This document shows, in pieces, positions 8,403 to 15,597 of a stretch of DNA of 28,409 nt. This DNA is from Clostridiaceae bacterium. Lineage in GTDB: Bacteria > Bacillota > Clostridia > Saccharofermentanales > DTU023. Below the pieces are notes generated by a model, which ran no database searches, was not told where the DNA came from, and saw only the letters and a list, made by a program, of their open reading frames with translations. The position numbers were made by a program, and so were the translations under genes. Numbering within the stretch: position 1 is the first letter of the stretch; each line of letters begins with the position of its first letter. The DNA lies in NCBI GenBank assembly GCA_012511185.1, contig JAAZGN010000043.1, forward strand, positions 1 through 28,409, in the 5' to 3' direction.

Positions 8403-9572
8403 ATGAAGTGGACCGATGAAGCCATCCAGCGGACCGGCAAGGATCTGAAGCAATCAAGAGCCGATATTTTCTTTCAAGTGTTGGACTACCGCATGCTGGT
8501 CCCTGTCCTGGCTCTGGTCATCATCGGCCTCGTTGTCCTCAATACAGTCCTTGCCAAAGGCTACGGGGCAGTCATCTTCGATTACCCCATGAACTTCTAC
8601 AAGCAGATTGCGGCAGTTCTTTTAGGCCTTGTAGCCGCCTTCACCCTCTGTCTCTTCGAGCCGCCTACCATGCGGCTGATCGGCGGGGCCGTCTACGTGA
8701 TCAGCCTGATCCTGCTATTGATTGTCAAAGTCGACGGCTACCGCCCCGTTGCCGGGGCTGACAGCTGGATCCGGATCCCGCTCTTTGGATCCTTCCAGCC
8801 CTCGGAGCTGTCCAAGATCGGTGTCGCCATGGTGGCCGGACCGGACTTTGCTGCCATGAAACGCGGCGAATTGTCGGCGGGTCAGGGGTTTTTGCGGATC
8901 GGCCTGCTCTACGGGCTTCCCTTTCTTTTCATCGTTACCGAGCCGGATCTGGGCACCAGCCTGGTTTTGATCTTCATGTTTCTTTGCACCACCTTTGTCT
9001 GGGGCGTGCGCTGGCGCACCATTATCCTGGCCGTGACCGGGACCGTTTTCGCCGTCCTGCCCGCCTCCTGGCAGTTTATTCTCAACGCCGCCCAAAAAGA
9101 GCGCATCATGACTTTCCTTTTTCGCGGCTATGATAAATCCGCATCCTACCACATCGAGCAGTCCCTGGCTGCTGTCACTTCGGGCGGGCTGGCGGGGAAC
9201 AGGACAGGGGTGTCCGTCAGCGTCCCCGTCAAGGAGTCGGACTTTATCTTTACGGCTATTTCGGAACAGCTGGGGCTGATCGGCACCAGCCTGGTTATCT
9301 TGCTGGCCATATACTTCATCTTTCATACCCTGCGCGTGGCGGGCAAGATATCCGACCGTTCACCGGATGAGTCCTACATCATGGTGGCCCTGATCGCAGG
9401 CGTCGCCTTCCACTTCATTGAGAACATCGGCATGACGGTGGGCCTGCTTCCCATCACAGGCATCCCCCTTCCCTTCATCAGTTACGGCGGCTCCGCCATG
9501 ATTTCCAACTTCCTCTTACTGGGCGTCCTGCTCAATTATTCCTTGAACCACAAAGCCAACCTTTCGCTTTAA
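8403..9572 (+). CDS. rodA: SEDS-family peptidoglycan glycosyltransferase, RodA type
   Basis: RodA polymerises lipid II into glycan strands with a class B PBP partner, typically for elongation. The 389-residue protein has about ten membrane segments. SEDS motifs are GADSWIRIPLFGSFQPSELSKIG (about 118-140), TEPDLGTS, VKESDFIFTAISEQLGLIG with the catalytic-position Asp at about residue 280, and PITGIPLPFISYGGSA near the C-terminus. RodA rather than FtsW is favoured because a clear ftsW lies inside the dcw cluster at 16629. The segment MVAGPDFAAMKRG after the first SEDS motif is unusual for the family. No strong ribosome binding site precedes ATG 8403, so translation may be coupled to lgt, and the start is moderately sure. 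A terminator follows at 9603. Confidence 0.9.
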   Translation: MKWTDEAIQRTGKDLKQSRADIFFQVLDYRMLVPVLALVIIGLVVLNTVLAKGYGAVIFDYPMNFYKQIAAVLLGLVAAFTLCLFEPPTMRLIGGAVYVISLILLLIVKVDGYRPVAGADSWIRIPLFGSFQPSELSKIGVAMVAGPDFAAMKRGELSAGQGFLRIGLLYGLPFLFIVTEPDLGTSLVLIFMFLCTTFVWGVRWRTIILAVTGTVFAVLPASWQFILNAAQKERIMTFLFRGYDKSASYHIEQSLAAVTSGGLAGNRTGVSVSVPVKESDFIFTAISEQLGLIGTSLVILLAIYFIFHTLRVAGKISDRSPDESYIMVALIAGVAFHFIENIGMTVGLLPITGIPLPFISYGGSAMISNFLLLGVLLNYSLNHKANLSL

Positions 9573-9576
9573 TCCA

Positions 9577-9591
9577 CCGGCCTCCGGCCGG
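9577..9591 (+). other. Small GC-rich hairpin after rodA
   Basis: CCGGCC (9577-9582), a three-base loop and GGCCGG (9586-9591) form a perfect six-pair stem a few bases after the rodA stop. No T-run follows, so it is not a complete terminator by itself. It may protect the 3' end of the transcript or add to the terminator 12 bases further on. Confidence 0.45.
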
Positions 9592-9602
9592 AATTGATGC
9601 GG

Positions 9603-9627
9603 AAACCGGAGTCAATCCGGTTTTTTT
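9603..9627 (+). terminator. Intrinsic terminator at the end of the lgt-rodA unit
   Basis: AAACCGGA (9603-9610), loop GTCAA and TCCGGTTT (9616-9623) form an eight-pair stem running directly into seven T residues (9621-9627). This is a standard Rho-independent terminator. It separates the nusA-to-rodA transcription from the dcw operon. Confidence 0.88.
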
Positions 9628-9647
9628 ATGTGACAAATGAAGGAATG

Positions 9648-9694
9648 GTGGGGAAAAGTGGTGTCTATTGACATAATAGTGGTGTTTTGTGGTA
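9648..9694 (+). promoter_or_regulatory. Putative MraZ operator: four GTGG direct repeats
   Basis: GTGGGG at 9648, GTGGTG at 9658, GTGGTG at 9679 and GTGGTA at 9689 are direct repeats on the + strand with start-to-start distances of 10, 21 and 10 bp, so they lie on about one face of the helix. MraZ proteins are known to bind short G-rich direct repeats with roughly 10-bp period upstream of their own gene. The boxes surround the -35 element and touch the -10 element, so binding should repress. That MraZ binds here is inference from position and pattern. Confidence 0.7.
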
Positions 9695-9698
9695 GAAT
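9668..9698 (+). promoter_or_regulatory. Promoter of the dcw operon (mraZ promoter)
   Basis: A perfect -35 hexamer TTGACA lies at 9668-9673 and TAGAAT at 9693-9698, separated by 19 bp. The spacer is long, but TGG directly before TAGAAT supplies an extended -10 (TGn). Transcription would begin near 9705, shortly before the AGGAGGAG of mraZ. The terminator just upstream supports a new transcription unit here. Confidence 0.75.
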
Positions 9699-9725
9699 AG
9701 CCAACAAAGCAGGAGGAGTCTTGTC

Positions 9726-10160
9726 ATGGCGCGCTATACCCATACGGTCGACACAAAGGGACGGGTGATTGTCCCCGCCAAAGTCCGCGAGAAATTGGAC
9801 GGTGTTCTGATCGTGACCCAGGGGATCGACCAGGGCTATTTGGCCGCTTACACCCCGGAGCAGTTTGACGCCATCAAAGAACAAATACTCAACCATTCAA
9901 GCACCGGCTATGAAATCCGAAAGCTGAAGCGCGATGTGCTGGGCGCCTCGACCGTCTGCGAGTTTGACGGCCAGGGCCGCATGTCAATTCCCGGGTTTTT
10001 GTGGAAACACATCCAGGTCGAACCGGGTGAAGATGTATGCTTCATCGATGTGTTCGACAAGATAGAGATCTGCTCACAGGCCTTCTTCGACCGGATCAGC
10101 GGGAGCGAAGGATCCCTGGCAGAAATGGATCTATCCGGCTATGACATCCGCGGACTATGA
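9726..10160 (+). CDS. mraZ: Transcriptional regulator MraZ
   Basis: MraZ is an AbrB-like (SpoVT-AbrB fold), ring-forming DNA-binding protein that autoregulates the first promoter of the dcw cluster. The 144-residue product has the two family repeats with their DxxxR motifs: DTKGR at 9-13 and DGQGR at 81-85. ATG 9726 is preceded by AGGAGGAG at 9711-9718, seven bases away. It is the first gene after the promoter at 9668 and overlaps rsmH by 20 bases. Length and both motifs are normal. Four GTGG boxes upstream are its likely binding sites. Confidence 0.96.
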   Translation: MARYTHTVDTKGRVIVPAKVREKLDGVLIVTQGIDQGYLAAYTPEQFDAIKEQILNHSSTGYEIRKLKRDVLGASTVCEFDGQGRMSIPGFLWKHIQVEPGEDVCFIDVFDKIEICSQAFFDRISGSEGSLAEMDLSGYDIRGL

Positions 10161-11121
10161 TGCCTGGCATTTGCCTGTCCTCGCCCAGGAGGCGGTGGAG
10201 GCTCTGGCCGTCAAGGCGGACGGTCTTTACATTGATTTGACAGCAGGCGGCGGCGGTCACAGCGCCCTGATCCTGGGGAAGCTGGGGGAGGGCGGACGCC
10301 TTTACGCCGCCGACCGGGACCGCGAGGCCTTGGAAGCCAGTGAAGCCAGGCTGGCCGGTGTCAAAACCAGGGGGACTTATCAGTTGATCGGTGCAACATT
10401 CACAGGATTTCCTTCATGGCTCGATCTTCGGGACAAGGGGCGGATCGACGGCCTGCTGGCCGATCTGGGTGTCAGTTCCCACCAATTTGACTGCGGCGAT
10501 CGCGGTTTTTCCTACCTGAAAAACGGGCCCCTTGACATTCGCATGAACCGGGAGCAGGGGGTGACAGCCGCCCAATTGCTTGAATCGCTTTCCCGGGAGG
10601 ACCTGGTTACCCTGTTGCGGATCTACGGTGAGGAAAGTCCGGCCGCTCCCATCGCGGCTGCCATCGTCCGGCGCAGGAAACAGAAGCCCATTACCGAAAC
10701 CCTGGATCTGGCGCAGATTATTGCCTCCGCCGTGCCGGCGCGCATGCGGCGCGAGGGCAATCCGGCCCGCAAAACATTCCAGGCCCTTCGCATGGCTGTC
10801 AATCATGAACAAGAGGAACTGGCCCATCTCCTTTCCGAAATTCCCGCCCTCATGGCGGACGGGGGCCGGGCAGTCCTGATCAGTTTCCATTCCCTTGAAG
10901 ACCGCATGGTCAAACAGGCCATGCGGACCTGGCAATCGCCCTGCCAATGCCCCCGTGATTTCCCCCAATGCATCTGCGGGAAAAAGCCCCTGGGCATCAA
11001 CCTGACCCCAAAACCGGTGATGGCCTCAGCCGGGGAGATGACAAGAAACCCCCGGTCAAGGAGCGCCAAGCTCCGCGCCTTTGAGTTTCACAAGGAAGTG
11101 TCCCATGAGTTACTACGATGA
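10141..11121 (+). CDS. rsmH: 16S rRNA (cytosine(1402)-N4)-methyltransferase RsmH
   Basis: RsmH (MraW) methylates N4 of C1402 in 16S rRNA using S-adenosylmethionine. The 326-residue product has the N-terminal HLPVL motif, the SAM-binding loop DLTAGGGGHS (32-41), DLGVSSHQFD with DRGFSYLKNGPLDIRMN, ARKTFQALRMAVNHE, and the C-terminal ISFHSLEDRMVK and NPRSRSAKLRAFE segments. ATG 10141 lies inside the end of mraZ with no strong ribosome binding site of its own, suggesting coupling to mraZ; no better start exists before the HLPVL motif. It is followed by the ftsL-like gene with a 17-base overlap. Confidence 0.96.
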   Translation: MTSADYDAWHLPVLAQEAVEALAVKADGLYIDLTAGGGGHSALILGKLGEGGRLYAADRDREALEASEARLAGVKTRGTYQLIGATFTGFPSWLDLRDKGRIDGLLADLGVSSHQFDCGDRGFSYLKNGPLDIRMNREQGVTAAQLLESLSREDLVTLLRIYGEESPAAPIAAAIVRRRKQKPITETLDLAQIIASAVPARMRREGNPARKTFQALRMAVNHEQEELAHLLSEIPALMADGGRAVLISFHSLEDRMVKQAMRTWQSPCQCPRDFPQCICGKKPLGINLTPKPVMASAGEMTRNPRSRSAKLRAFEFHKEVSHELLR

Positions 11122-11653
11122 CGGAAACCTGGCCAGGCAGCTCGCCGGCCCCGCCCCACGGCTTGATCCGCTCCCGCGGCCCCGTGATCTCGAGGCGGAA
11201 AAAAAGGCCAGGCAGGCCAAGCTGGTCCGGGAAGCCGCGATCCGAAAACAGTATAAGGTAGCAGGACGCGCCCATGCCAAGGCAGTGCTGCACCTCATAA
11301 CCGTTTTTGTCCTGGTGGGTTCAGTGGCGGGCTTCATCGTCTGGCGCAGCGCGAAAATAACCGAAATGAGTTTTGTCAACGCGGGCCTGAGCCGCCAGAT
11401 TGGCGAACTGGACAGGGAAAACAGTCTGCTCCAGGACAGGATCGCAAAAAAGGCATCACTTCAGACAACCCGGGAACAGGCCACGGAGCAGCTGGGTATG
11501 CAAAAGGCCACCTCCGAACAGATTCACTATGTTTCCTCCATCTACTTTCAGGCGGGGGATGATAAAAATGTCAGCTTGAAGCAGGGACGCCGCGAAGTCT
11601 TGGCAGACAATGAGTGGCTGGCCATGATTGAAGCGTGGGTCAAGGATCACTGA
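11105..11653 (+). CDS. ftsL: FtsL/DivIC-like septum formation protein
   Basis: Identified mainly by architecture and position; these proteins conserve little sequence. The 182-residue product has a ~58-residue charged, basic cytoplasmic N-terminus, one membrane segment at about 60-80, then a heptad-like coiled coil at about 83-125 (EMSFVNAGLSRQIGELDREN). It lies between rsmH and a class B PBP, exactly where ftsL is found. FtsL forms a complex with DivIB/FtsQ and DivIC and helps activate FtsW and its PBP. ATG 11105 has AAGGAAG at 11092-11098. The C-terminal ~45 residues beyond the coiled coil are an extension without a recognised motif. Confidence 0.78.
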   Translation: MSYYDDGNLARQLAGPAPRLDPLPRPRDLEAEKKARQAKLVREAAIRKQYKVAGRAHAKAVLHLITVFVLVGSVAGFIVWRSAKITEMSFVNAGLSRQIGELDRENSLLQDRIAKKASLQTTREQATEQLGMQKATSEQIHYVSSIYFQAGDDKNVSLKQGRREVLADNEWLAMIEAWVKDH

Positions 11654-11699
11654 AGGGCGGACTGGCGGGGGCCGGGTCCCTCCCGGTCCGGGGTGAAGG

Positions 11700-12359
11700 A
11701 TGAGGAAGCGACATCAAGCAGTTTCAGCAGGGAAGCAAGCTGTAAGAAGCCGTTGGTTCTTTGAAGCCAAGACGGTCCTCATCGTCCTGGTCTTTTTTGT
11801 TGCGGCATCAGCAGTTCTGACCGGTTTTTACCGGTTGCAGATTACCGAAGGCGAAGTCCTGGCCGCCAAGGCAGCGGGACAGCAGTATGTGACCCAGCAG
11901 GAGCAGGCCAGCCGTGGCATGATCCTGGACAGGAACGGCTATCCGCTCGCTTTTTCCACCTACCTTTTCAGGATCGGGATTACGCCCGCTGATGTCTACA
12001 CCAAGGTCAAGGGGATTGACGAAGCCCTGATCACCGACAAGATGGGCGAATTTTTGGACCTGGACGACCAGGCTTGCGCGGAAAACCTTGAAATGATCAA
12101 GACGGACTGGGCTACAGGCTGGGCAGGGCTCGAGAAAAGCCTGTCCGGCCATCAGGCCCTGACCTATGTCACCATCGCCAGTGAAGTGCCGGAAGCCGAT
12201 GCCATGGCTCTCAAGGAATGGCTTGACGAAAACCAGGTGGGGGGGGTCCGCTTCGACGCGGAGGAGAGGCGGGTCTACAATAACGGCGTGCTGGGCTCTG
12301 CCGTCCTGGGCCTGACCAGGACGGACGACGGCCGGATCAAGGTTTTTTCGGGCCTGTAG
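11700..12359 (+). CDS. N-terminal fragment of the interrupted PBP (anchor and dimerisation domain)
   Basis: If the first TAG at 12357 is obeyed, a 219-residue product results. It has a short basic N-terminus, a membrane segment at about 24-45 (TVLIVLVFFVAASAVLTGFY), then the class B PBP pedestal with RGMILDRNGYPLAFS and NNGVLGSAVLGLTRTDDGR. It would be an anchored domain without catalytic activity. ATG 11700 has only a weak, closely spaced purine-rich stretch (GGGTGAAGG) before it. The gene follows the ftsL-like gene after 46 bases containing a small CCGGG/CCCGG inverted repeat. Confidence 0.75.
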   Translation: MRKRHQAVSAGKQAVRSRWFFEAKTVLIVLVFFVAASAVLTGFYRLQITEGEVLAAKAAGQQYVTQQEQASRGMILDRNGYPLAFSTYLFRIGITPADVYTKVKGIDEALITDKMGEFLDLDDQACAENLEMIKTDWATGWAGLEKSLSGHQALTYVTIASEVPEADAMALKEWLDENQVGGVRFDAEERRVYNNGVLGSAVLGLTRTDDGRIKVFSGL

Positions 12360-12389
12360 GCGGCCTACGATGATCTCATGTCGGGTTAG
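12357..12389 (+). other. Two amber codons in identical TAGGCGG context
   Basis: TAG at 12357-12359 and TAG at 12387-12389 are in the PBP frame and exactly ten codons apart. Each is followed by GCGG, so the heptamer TAGGCGG occurs twice. The intervening codons read AAYDDLMSG, a normal class B PBP segment (the pattern GLExxYDxxLxG), which places the first TAG on a strongly conserved Glu and the second at a position where Glu, Lys or Gln is usual. Confidence 0.9.
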
Positions 12390-12434
12390 GCGGGATACAC
12401 TTTCGCCAAGCGGAACAACTACTCGACAAGGGGG

Positions 12435-14087
12435 GTGACTCCTTTTTCCCGCACTGTCACCAGCCCTGCGCAACAGAGCCTTAACCTGGTTACCACCCTG
12501 GACATGGAGGTCATGTCCATCCTCCAGGAGGAGTTGATGTCAGTTGCCGCAGCGGCCGGGCTTATCGCCGGTGTCAACGGCCTGGTCATGGATGTGAAAA
12601 CAGGCGATGTCCTGGCCATGGAACAGCTGGCTCCCTTTGACCTCTCCCAGCCGGACGCTGTTCCGCTGGGCTTTTCCCAGGCGTCATGGGACAAGCTGGA
12701 GGCTGAGGAGAAGACTGCCTATCTTTCGTCCAATCTTTGGAACAACATCAACATTACCGATTTCTACGAACCGGGATCGGTCTTCAAGGCCGTCACCCTG
12801 GCCGTTGCCCTGGAGGAGGGGGTAGCCTGGGAAGAGACCGTCTTCAGCGACAACCCCTTTGAAATCCAGGGTGAATCGATTACCTGCCATACCGGTTACG
12901 GCCACGGTGAGGAGACCTTGCGCGAAGCCTTTTACAGGTCTTGCAACCCGGTCTTCGTCCAGCTGGGCAACCGGATCGGCAAAGACCTATACTACGAGTG
13001 GATGCGCCGTCTGGGCCTCTACGACAAAACAGGAATCGATCTGCCCATGGAGGCATCGGGCTATTTACACACCGACCCCATGGCCATCGACTTCGCCAAC
13101 CTGACCTTCGGCGAGTCATCCTCCACCACAGCCATCCAGCTGGCCCAGCTCTTTGCCGCTATAGGAAATGGCGGCTATATGGTCACACCCCGCCTGGGGG
13201 CAGCGTCCACAGAGGAAGGCCTGGAAACCATGGTTCCCTTTGCACTGGAGCAAGGAAGCCGGATCCTGTCTGAGGAGACCTGTTTGCGCGTCCGGTCCCT
13301 GATGACCGATGTGGTGACCCGGGGGACGGCGGCCGGGACCTTCGGGGCCATGGGTTTAACCCTGGGCGGCAAGACCGGAACAGCGGTCGATTCCAGTGAT
13401 AACCGGCGCACTTTTTCCTTTGTCGGCCTGGCACCCTGCGATGATCCGCAGTACGTTGTTCTGGTGTCCGTACACAAGCCGGAGACAACCGATTCCCTGG
13501 GCTCTGCAGCCGCCAGGGCAGCCACGCGCGTTGCAGCCAGGATCCTCAACCGGGACGGGGTAAGCCAAAGCTATTCCGCAGCCCAGCTCGCCGTGCTGGG
13601 CAAAGCAGTCGAGATTCCTGATCTGAGCGGCATGACGGTGGGGGAGGCTTCTTTGACCCTGTCGAAACTGCAGTTGGCCCCCCGGTTGCCGGTCGACAGC
13701 TTTTACCCGCAAAGCAGGTTGTCGCGAACGGAACCGGCCGCCGGTTCCCTGGTGGGAATCGGAACGACCGTATGGCTTTACCCTGAGGGTGAAAATGAAG
13801 TAAAATGGGTAGCTGTGCCGGACTTTCGCGGACGCAACTACCACGAAAGCGTCTGGCTGGCCGCCGAATACGGTGTGTCAATCCTTGCCGCGGGACCTCC
13901 TGGCGGGCAGGTTGCGGAACAGAGCATTCCGGCGACGTCTGTCCAGGCACCCGTCCCTTGCACCGACGAAACCGGTTCGCCCTGCGACCCTGAAGGGAAA
14001 GGGGACGCGACAGAAGGGAAGGTGGGAAAGGGAACGGTTATCACTCTCGTTTTCTCACCGGCAGCCCTTGCGGATGGCGGCAACTAA
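12435..14087 (+). CDS. C-terminal fragment of the interrupted PBP (transpeptidase and PASTA)
   Basis: Downstream of the second TAG the frame continues to the TAA at 14085. The fragment contains NLVTTLD, the transpeptidase motifs SVFK (from 12777), SCN (from 12939) and KTG (from 13371), and two PASTA-like segments (about 13608-13784 and 13812-14064). GTG 12435 is the nearest usable start, but the G-run before it touches the start codon, so independent initiation looks poor. Such a product would lack the membrane anchor and could not act outside the cell. It is therefore more likely made only by readthrough, or not at all. Motifs show no decay. Confidence 0.75.
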   Translation: MTPFSRTVTSPAQQSLNLVTTLDMEVMSILQEELMSVAAAAGLIAGVNGLVMDVKTGDVLAMEQLAPFDLSQPDAVPLGFSQASWDKLEAEEKTAYLSSNLWNNINITDFYEPGSVFKAVTLAVALEEGVAWEETVFSDNPFEIQGESITCHTGYGHGEETLREAFYRSCNPVFVQLGNRIGKDLYYEWMRRLGLYDKTGIDLPMEASGYLHTDPMAIDFANLTFGESSSTTAIQLAQLFAAIGNGGYMVTPRLGAASTEEGLETMVPFALEQGSRILSEETCLRVRSLMTDVVTRGTAAGTFGAMGLTLGGKTGTAVDSSDNRRTFSFVGLAPCDDPQYVVLVSVHKPETTDSLGSAAARAATRVAARILNRDGVSQSYSAAQLAVLGKAVEIPDLSGMTVGEASLTLSKLQLAPRLPVDSFYPQSRLSRTEPAAGSLVGIGTTVWLYPEGENEVKWVAVPDFRGRNYHESVWLAAEYGVSILAAGPPGGQVAEQSIPATSVQAPVPCTDETGSPCDPEGKGDATEGKVGKGTVITLVFSPAALADGGN

Positions 14088-14104
14088 AACTTGAAAGACG
14101 CGCG

Positions 14105-15595
14105 ATGATGACACGATTTTTACCCATGCAACTGAAGCACTGGAGCGGTGGTGAACTTTGGCAGACCCATAAGCACACCGCCGATTCGGAGCGTTTTTAT
14201 ACCTCCGTCTCAACCGATACCCGGACCCTGCAAGCCGGTGAGGTTTTTGTTCCCCTGCGGGGAGAGCTCTACGATGGCCATCATTTCCTGGCCGTGGCAG
14301 CGGAAAAGGGTGCCGGCATGCTGGTGATTGAGCGCCGGGCCCCCCAGCTTGAAGCCTACCTCGACCGCATCCGGACGGACGAAGATGCGCCGGACCTTCT
14401 GATCGTTGAGGATTCAGGCACCGCCTACCGCGACATCGCCAGGGGCTTTCGCACCACCCTGACGGCCAGTGTCATCGGGGTGACGGGGAGCGTCGGCAAG
14501 ACGACAACCCGCCGGATGATCTACGAGATGATCAAGTCTCAGATCAAGGCGGAGCAATCGGTAAAGAACTTCAACAACCAAGTAGGCCTGCCCCGTACCA
14601 TTTTGTCGACGGAACTGGACACCCAGGCCCTGGTCGCGGAACTGGGCATGTCGCGCCGCGGCGAGATCGGCATCCTGTCCGGGATCTCCGTACCGGATAT
14701 CGCCATCATCACCCAGATCGGCATGTCACACGCCGAATCGCTGGGTTCCATGACGGATATCCTGGATGAAAAGACCTCCATTGCAGCAGGCATGAAAGAA
14801 AATGGCCTTTTAATTCTCAACGGTGACGACCCCCTGCTGGAAGGCTGGGTCATGCGCGAACGCCCGCCGGTGCCGGTCTGGTATGTCGCCAGCGAGCAAA
14901 ACGCCGGCAGGTTGGAGCGTAACGGCATTCCTGTTTTTTGGGCCGAACATGTCCGCCTGGACCGGGCAGGTGTATCCTTCACCGGCCGATCCAACCTGAC
15001 GCCCGATGAGAGGTGGCCCGTTTATCTCAAGGTTCCCGTCATGCATCTGATCCCGGCCGCGCTCTTCGGGCTTGCGGTCGCTTACGCCATGGGCCTCAAC
15101 ATGCAGGAGGCAGCTGCCTCGGCCCGGCGCTTCACAACGGCCGACAGCAGACAGGAGCTGATCCGTGTCGGCGCCATCGATGTCATGGACGATTCCTATA
15201 ATGCCTCTCCCGAATCGCTTCATTCGGCCTTGGAGACCGCTTCTTTCCTGGCAGAGGATAAGAGACGCTTTGTCACAGTCCTGGGCGGATTAAGAGAGCT
15301 TGGCCGCTATTCCGCCGAAGTACACGAGAATGCCGCCGCTGAATTACTGGACGCCGGGGTTGACCGGGTTTTCCTGGTGGGCGAGGAGACGGTCCGGACC
15401 CGCGATCAGCTCCTGGGGGACAGCCGGGCTGCCACCATGGTGGCCGGCTGGTATGAAACAAGCCAGGATGCCATTCCTGCCGTAATGTCGGAACTTAAGC
15501 CGGGTGATTTCCTCTTGCTCAAGGCCTCGCGCTTTTATGAACTCGAGAAAATTGGTGAAGCGCTCCAGAACACCCAAGGGGTGGGGGAGGACTAG
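14105..15595 (+). CDS. murF: UDP-MurNAc-tripeptide--D-Ala-D-Ala ligase
   Basis: MurF adds D-Ala-D-Ala to the UDP-MurNAc tripeptide, the last cytoplasmic step of the precursor. The 496-residue product has the N-terminal substrate domain with STDTRTLQAGEVFVPLRGE, the ATP-binding P-loop GVTGSVGKTTT at about 125-135, KNFNNQVGLP, the AELGMSRRGEI segment and the C-terminal DDSYNASPESL motif. These favour MurF over MurE or MurC. Two adjacent ATGs (14105, 14108) are possible starts, with only a weak ribosome binding site (GAAAG). murE, which normally precedes it, is not in the window. It ends with TAG two bases before mraY. Confidence 0.93.
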   Translation: MMTRFLPMQLKHWSGGELWQTHKHTADSERFYTSVSTDTRTLQAGEVFVPLRGELYDGHHFLAVAAEKGAGMLVIERRAPQLEAYLDRIRTDEDAPDLLIVEDSGTAYRDIARGFRTTLTASVIGVTGSVGKTTTRRMIYEMIKSQIKAEQSVKNFNNQVGLPRTILSTELDTQALVAELGMSRRGEIGILSGISVPDIAIITQIGMSHAESLGSMTDILDEKTSIAAGMKENGLLILNGDDPLLEGWVMRERPPVPVWYVASEQNAGRLERNGIPVFWAEHVRLDRAGVSFTGRSNLTPDERWPVYLKVPVMHLIPAALFGLAVAYAMGLNMQEAAASARRFTTADSRQELIRVGAIDVMDDSYNASPESLHSALETASFLAEDKRRFVTVLGGLRELGRYSAEVHENAAAELLDAGVDRVFLVGEETVRTRDQLLGDSRAATMVAGWYETSQDAIPAVMSELKPGDFLLLKASRFYELEKIGEALQNTQGVGED

Positions 15596-15597
15596 CC

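Larger units (their letters stand above)
11700..14087 (+). pseudogene. Class B PBP (FtsI/SpoVD type, PASTA) interrupted by two in-frame TAG codons
   Basis: Read as one frame of 796 codons, this is a complete class B penicillin-binding protein, the transpeptidase that partners FtsW in septal crosslinking. It has an N-terminal anchor, a dimerisation domain starting near RGMILDRNGYPLAFS, SVFK at 360-363, SCN at 414-416, KTG at 558-560, and two PASTA-like segments after about codon 637. Codons 220 and 230 are TAG. Frame is kept on both sides, with no deletion or insertion visible, and family alignment puts Glu at or near both positions. Possibilities are a recent pseudogene with a paralogue elsewhere, amber readthrough, or sequence error. 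TAG also ends murF, mraY, ftsW and the kinase gene, so it is a normal stop in this genome. The SpoVD versus FtsI choice is open. Confidence 0.85.

Noticed and set aside
11660..11690. Hairpin in the ftsL-PBP gap (CCGGG...CCCGG) as a terminator
   Set aside because: Only five pairs and no T-run; no evidence that transcription stops inside the operon here.
12357..12389. Genome-wide reassignment of TAG to an amino acid
   Set aside because: TAG is the natural end of murF (15593), mraY (16624), ftsW (18075) and the histidine kinase (25139), each at the expected protein length, so TAG is used as a stop here. Rare context-specific readthrough is not excluded.
12360..12434. Frameshift or insertion as the cause of the PBP interruption
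   Set aside because: Both halves are in the same frame and the bases between still read as a normal PBP segment; only two codons are affected.
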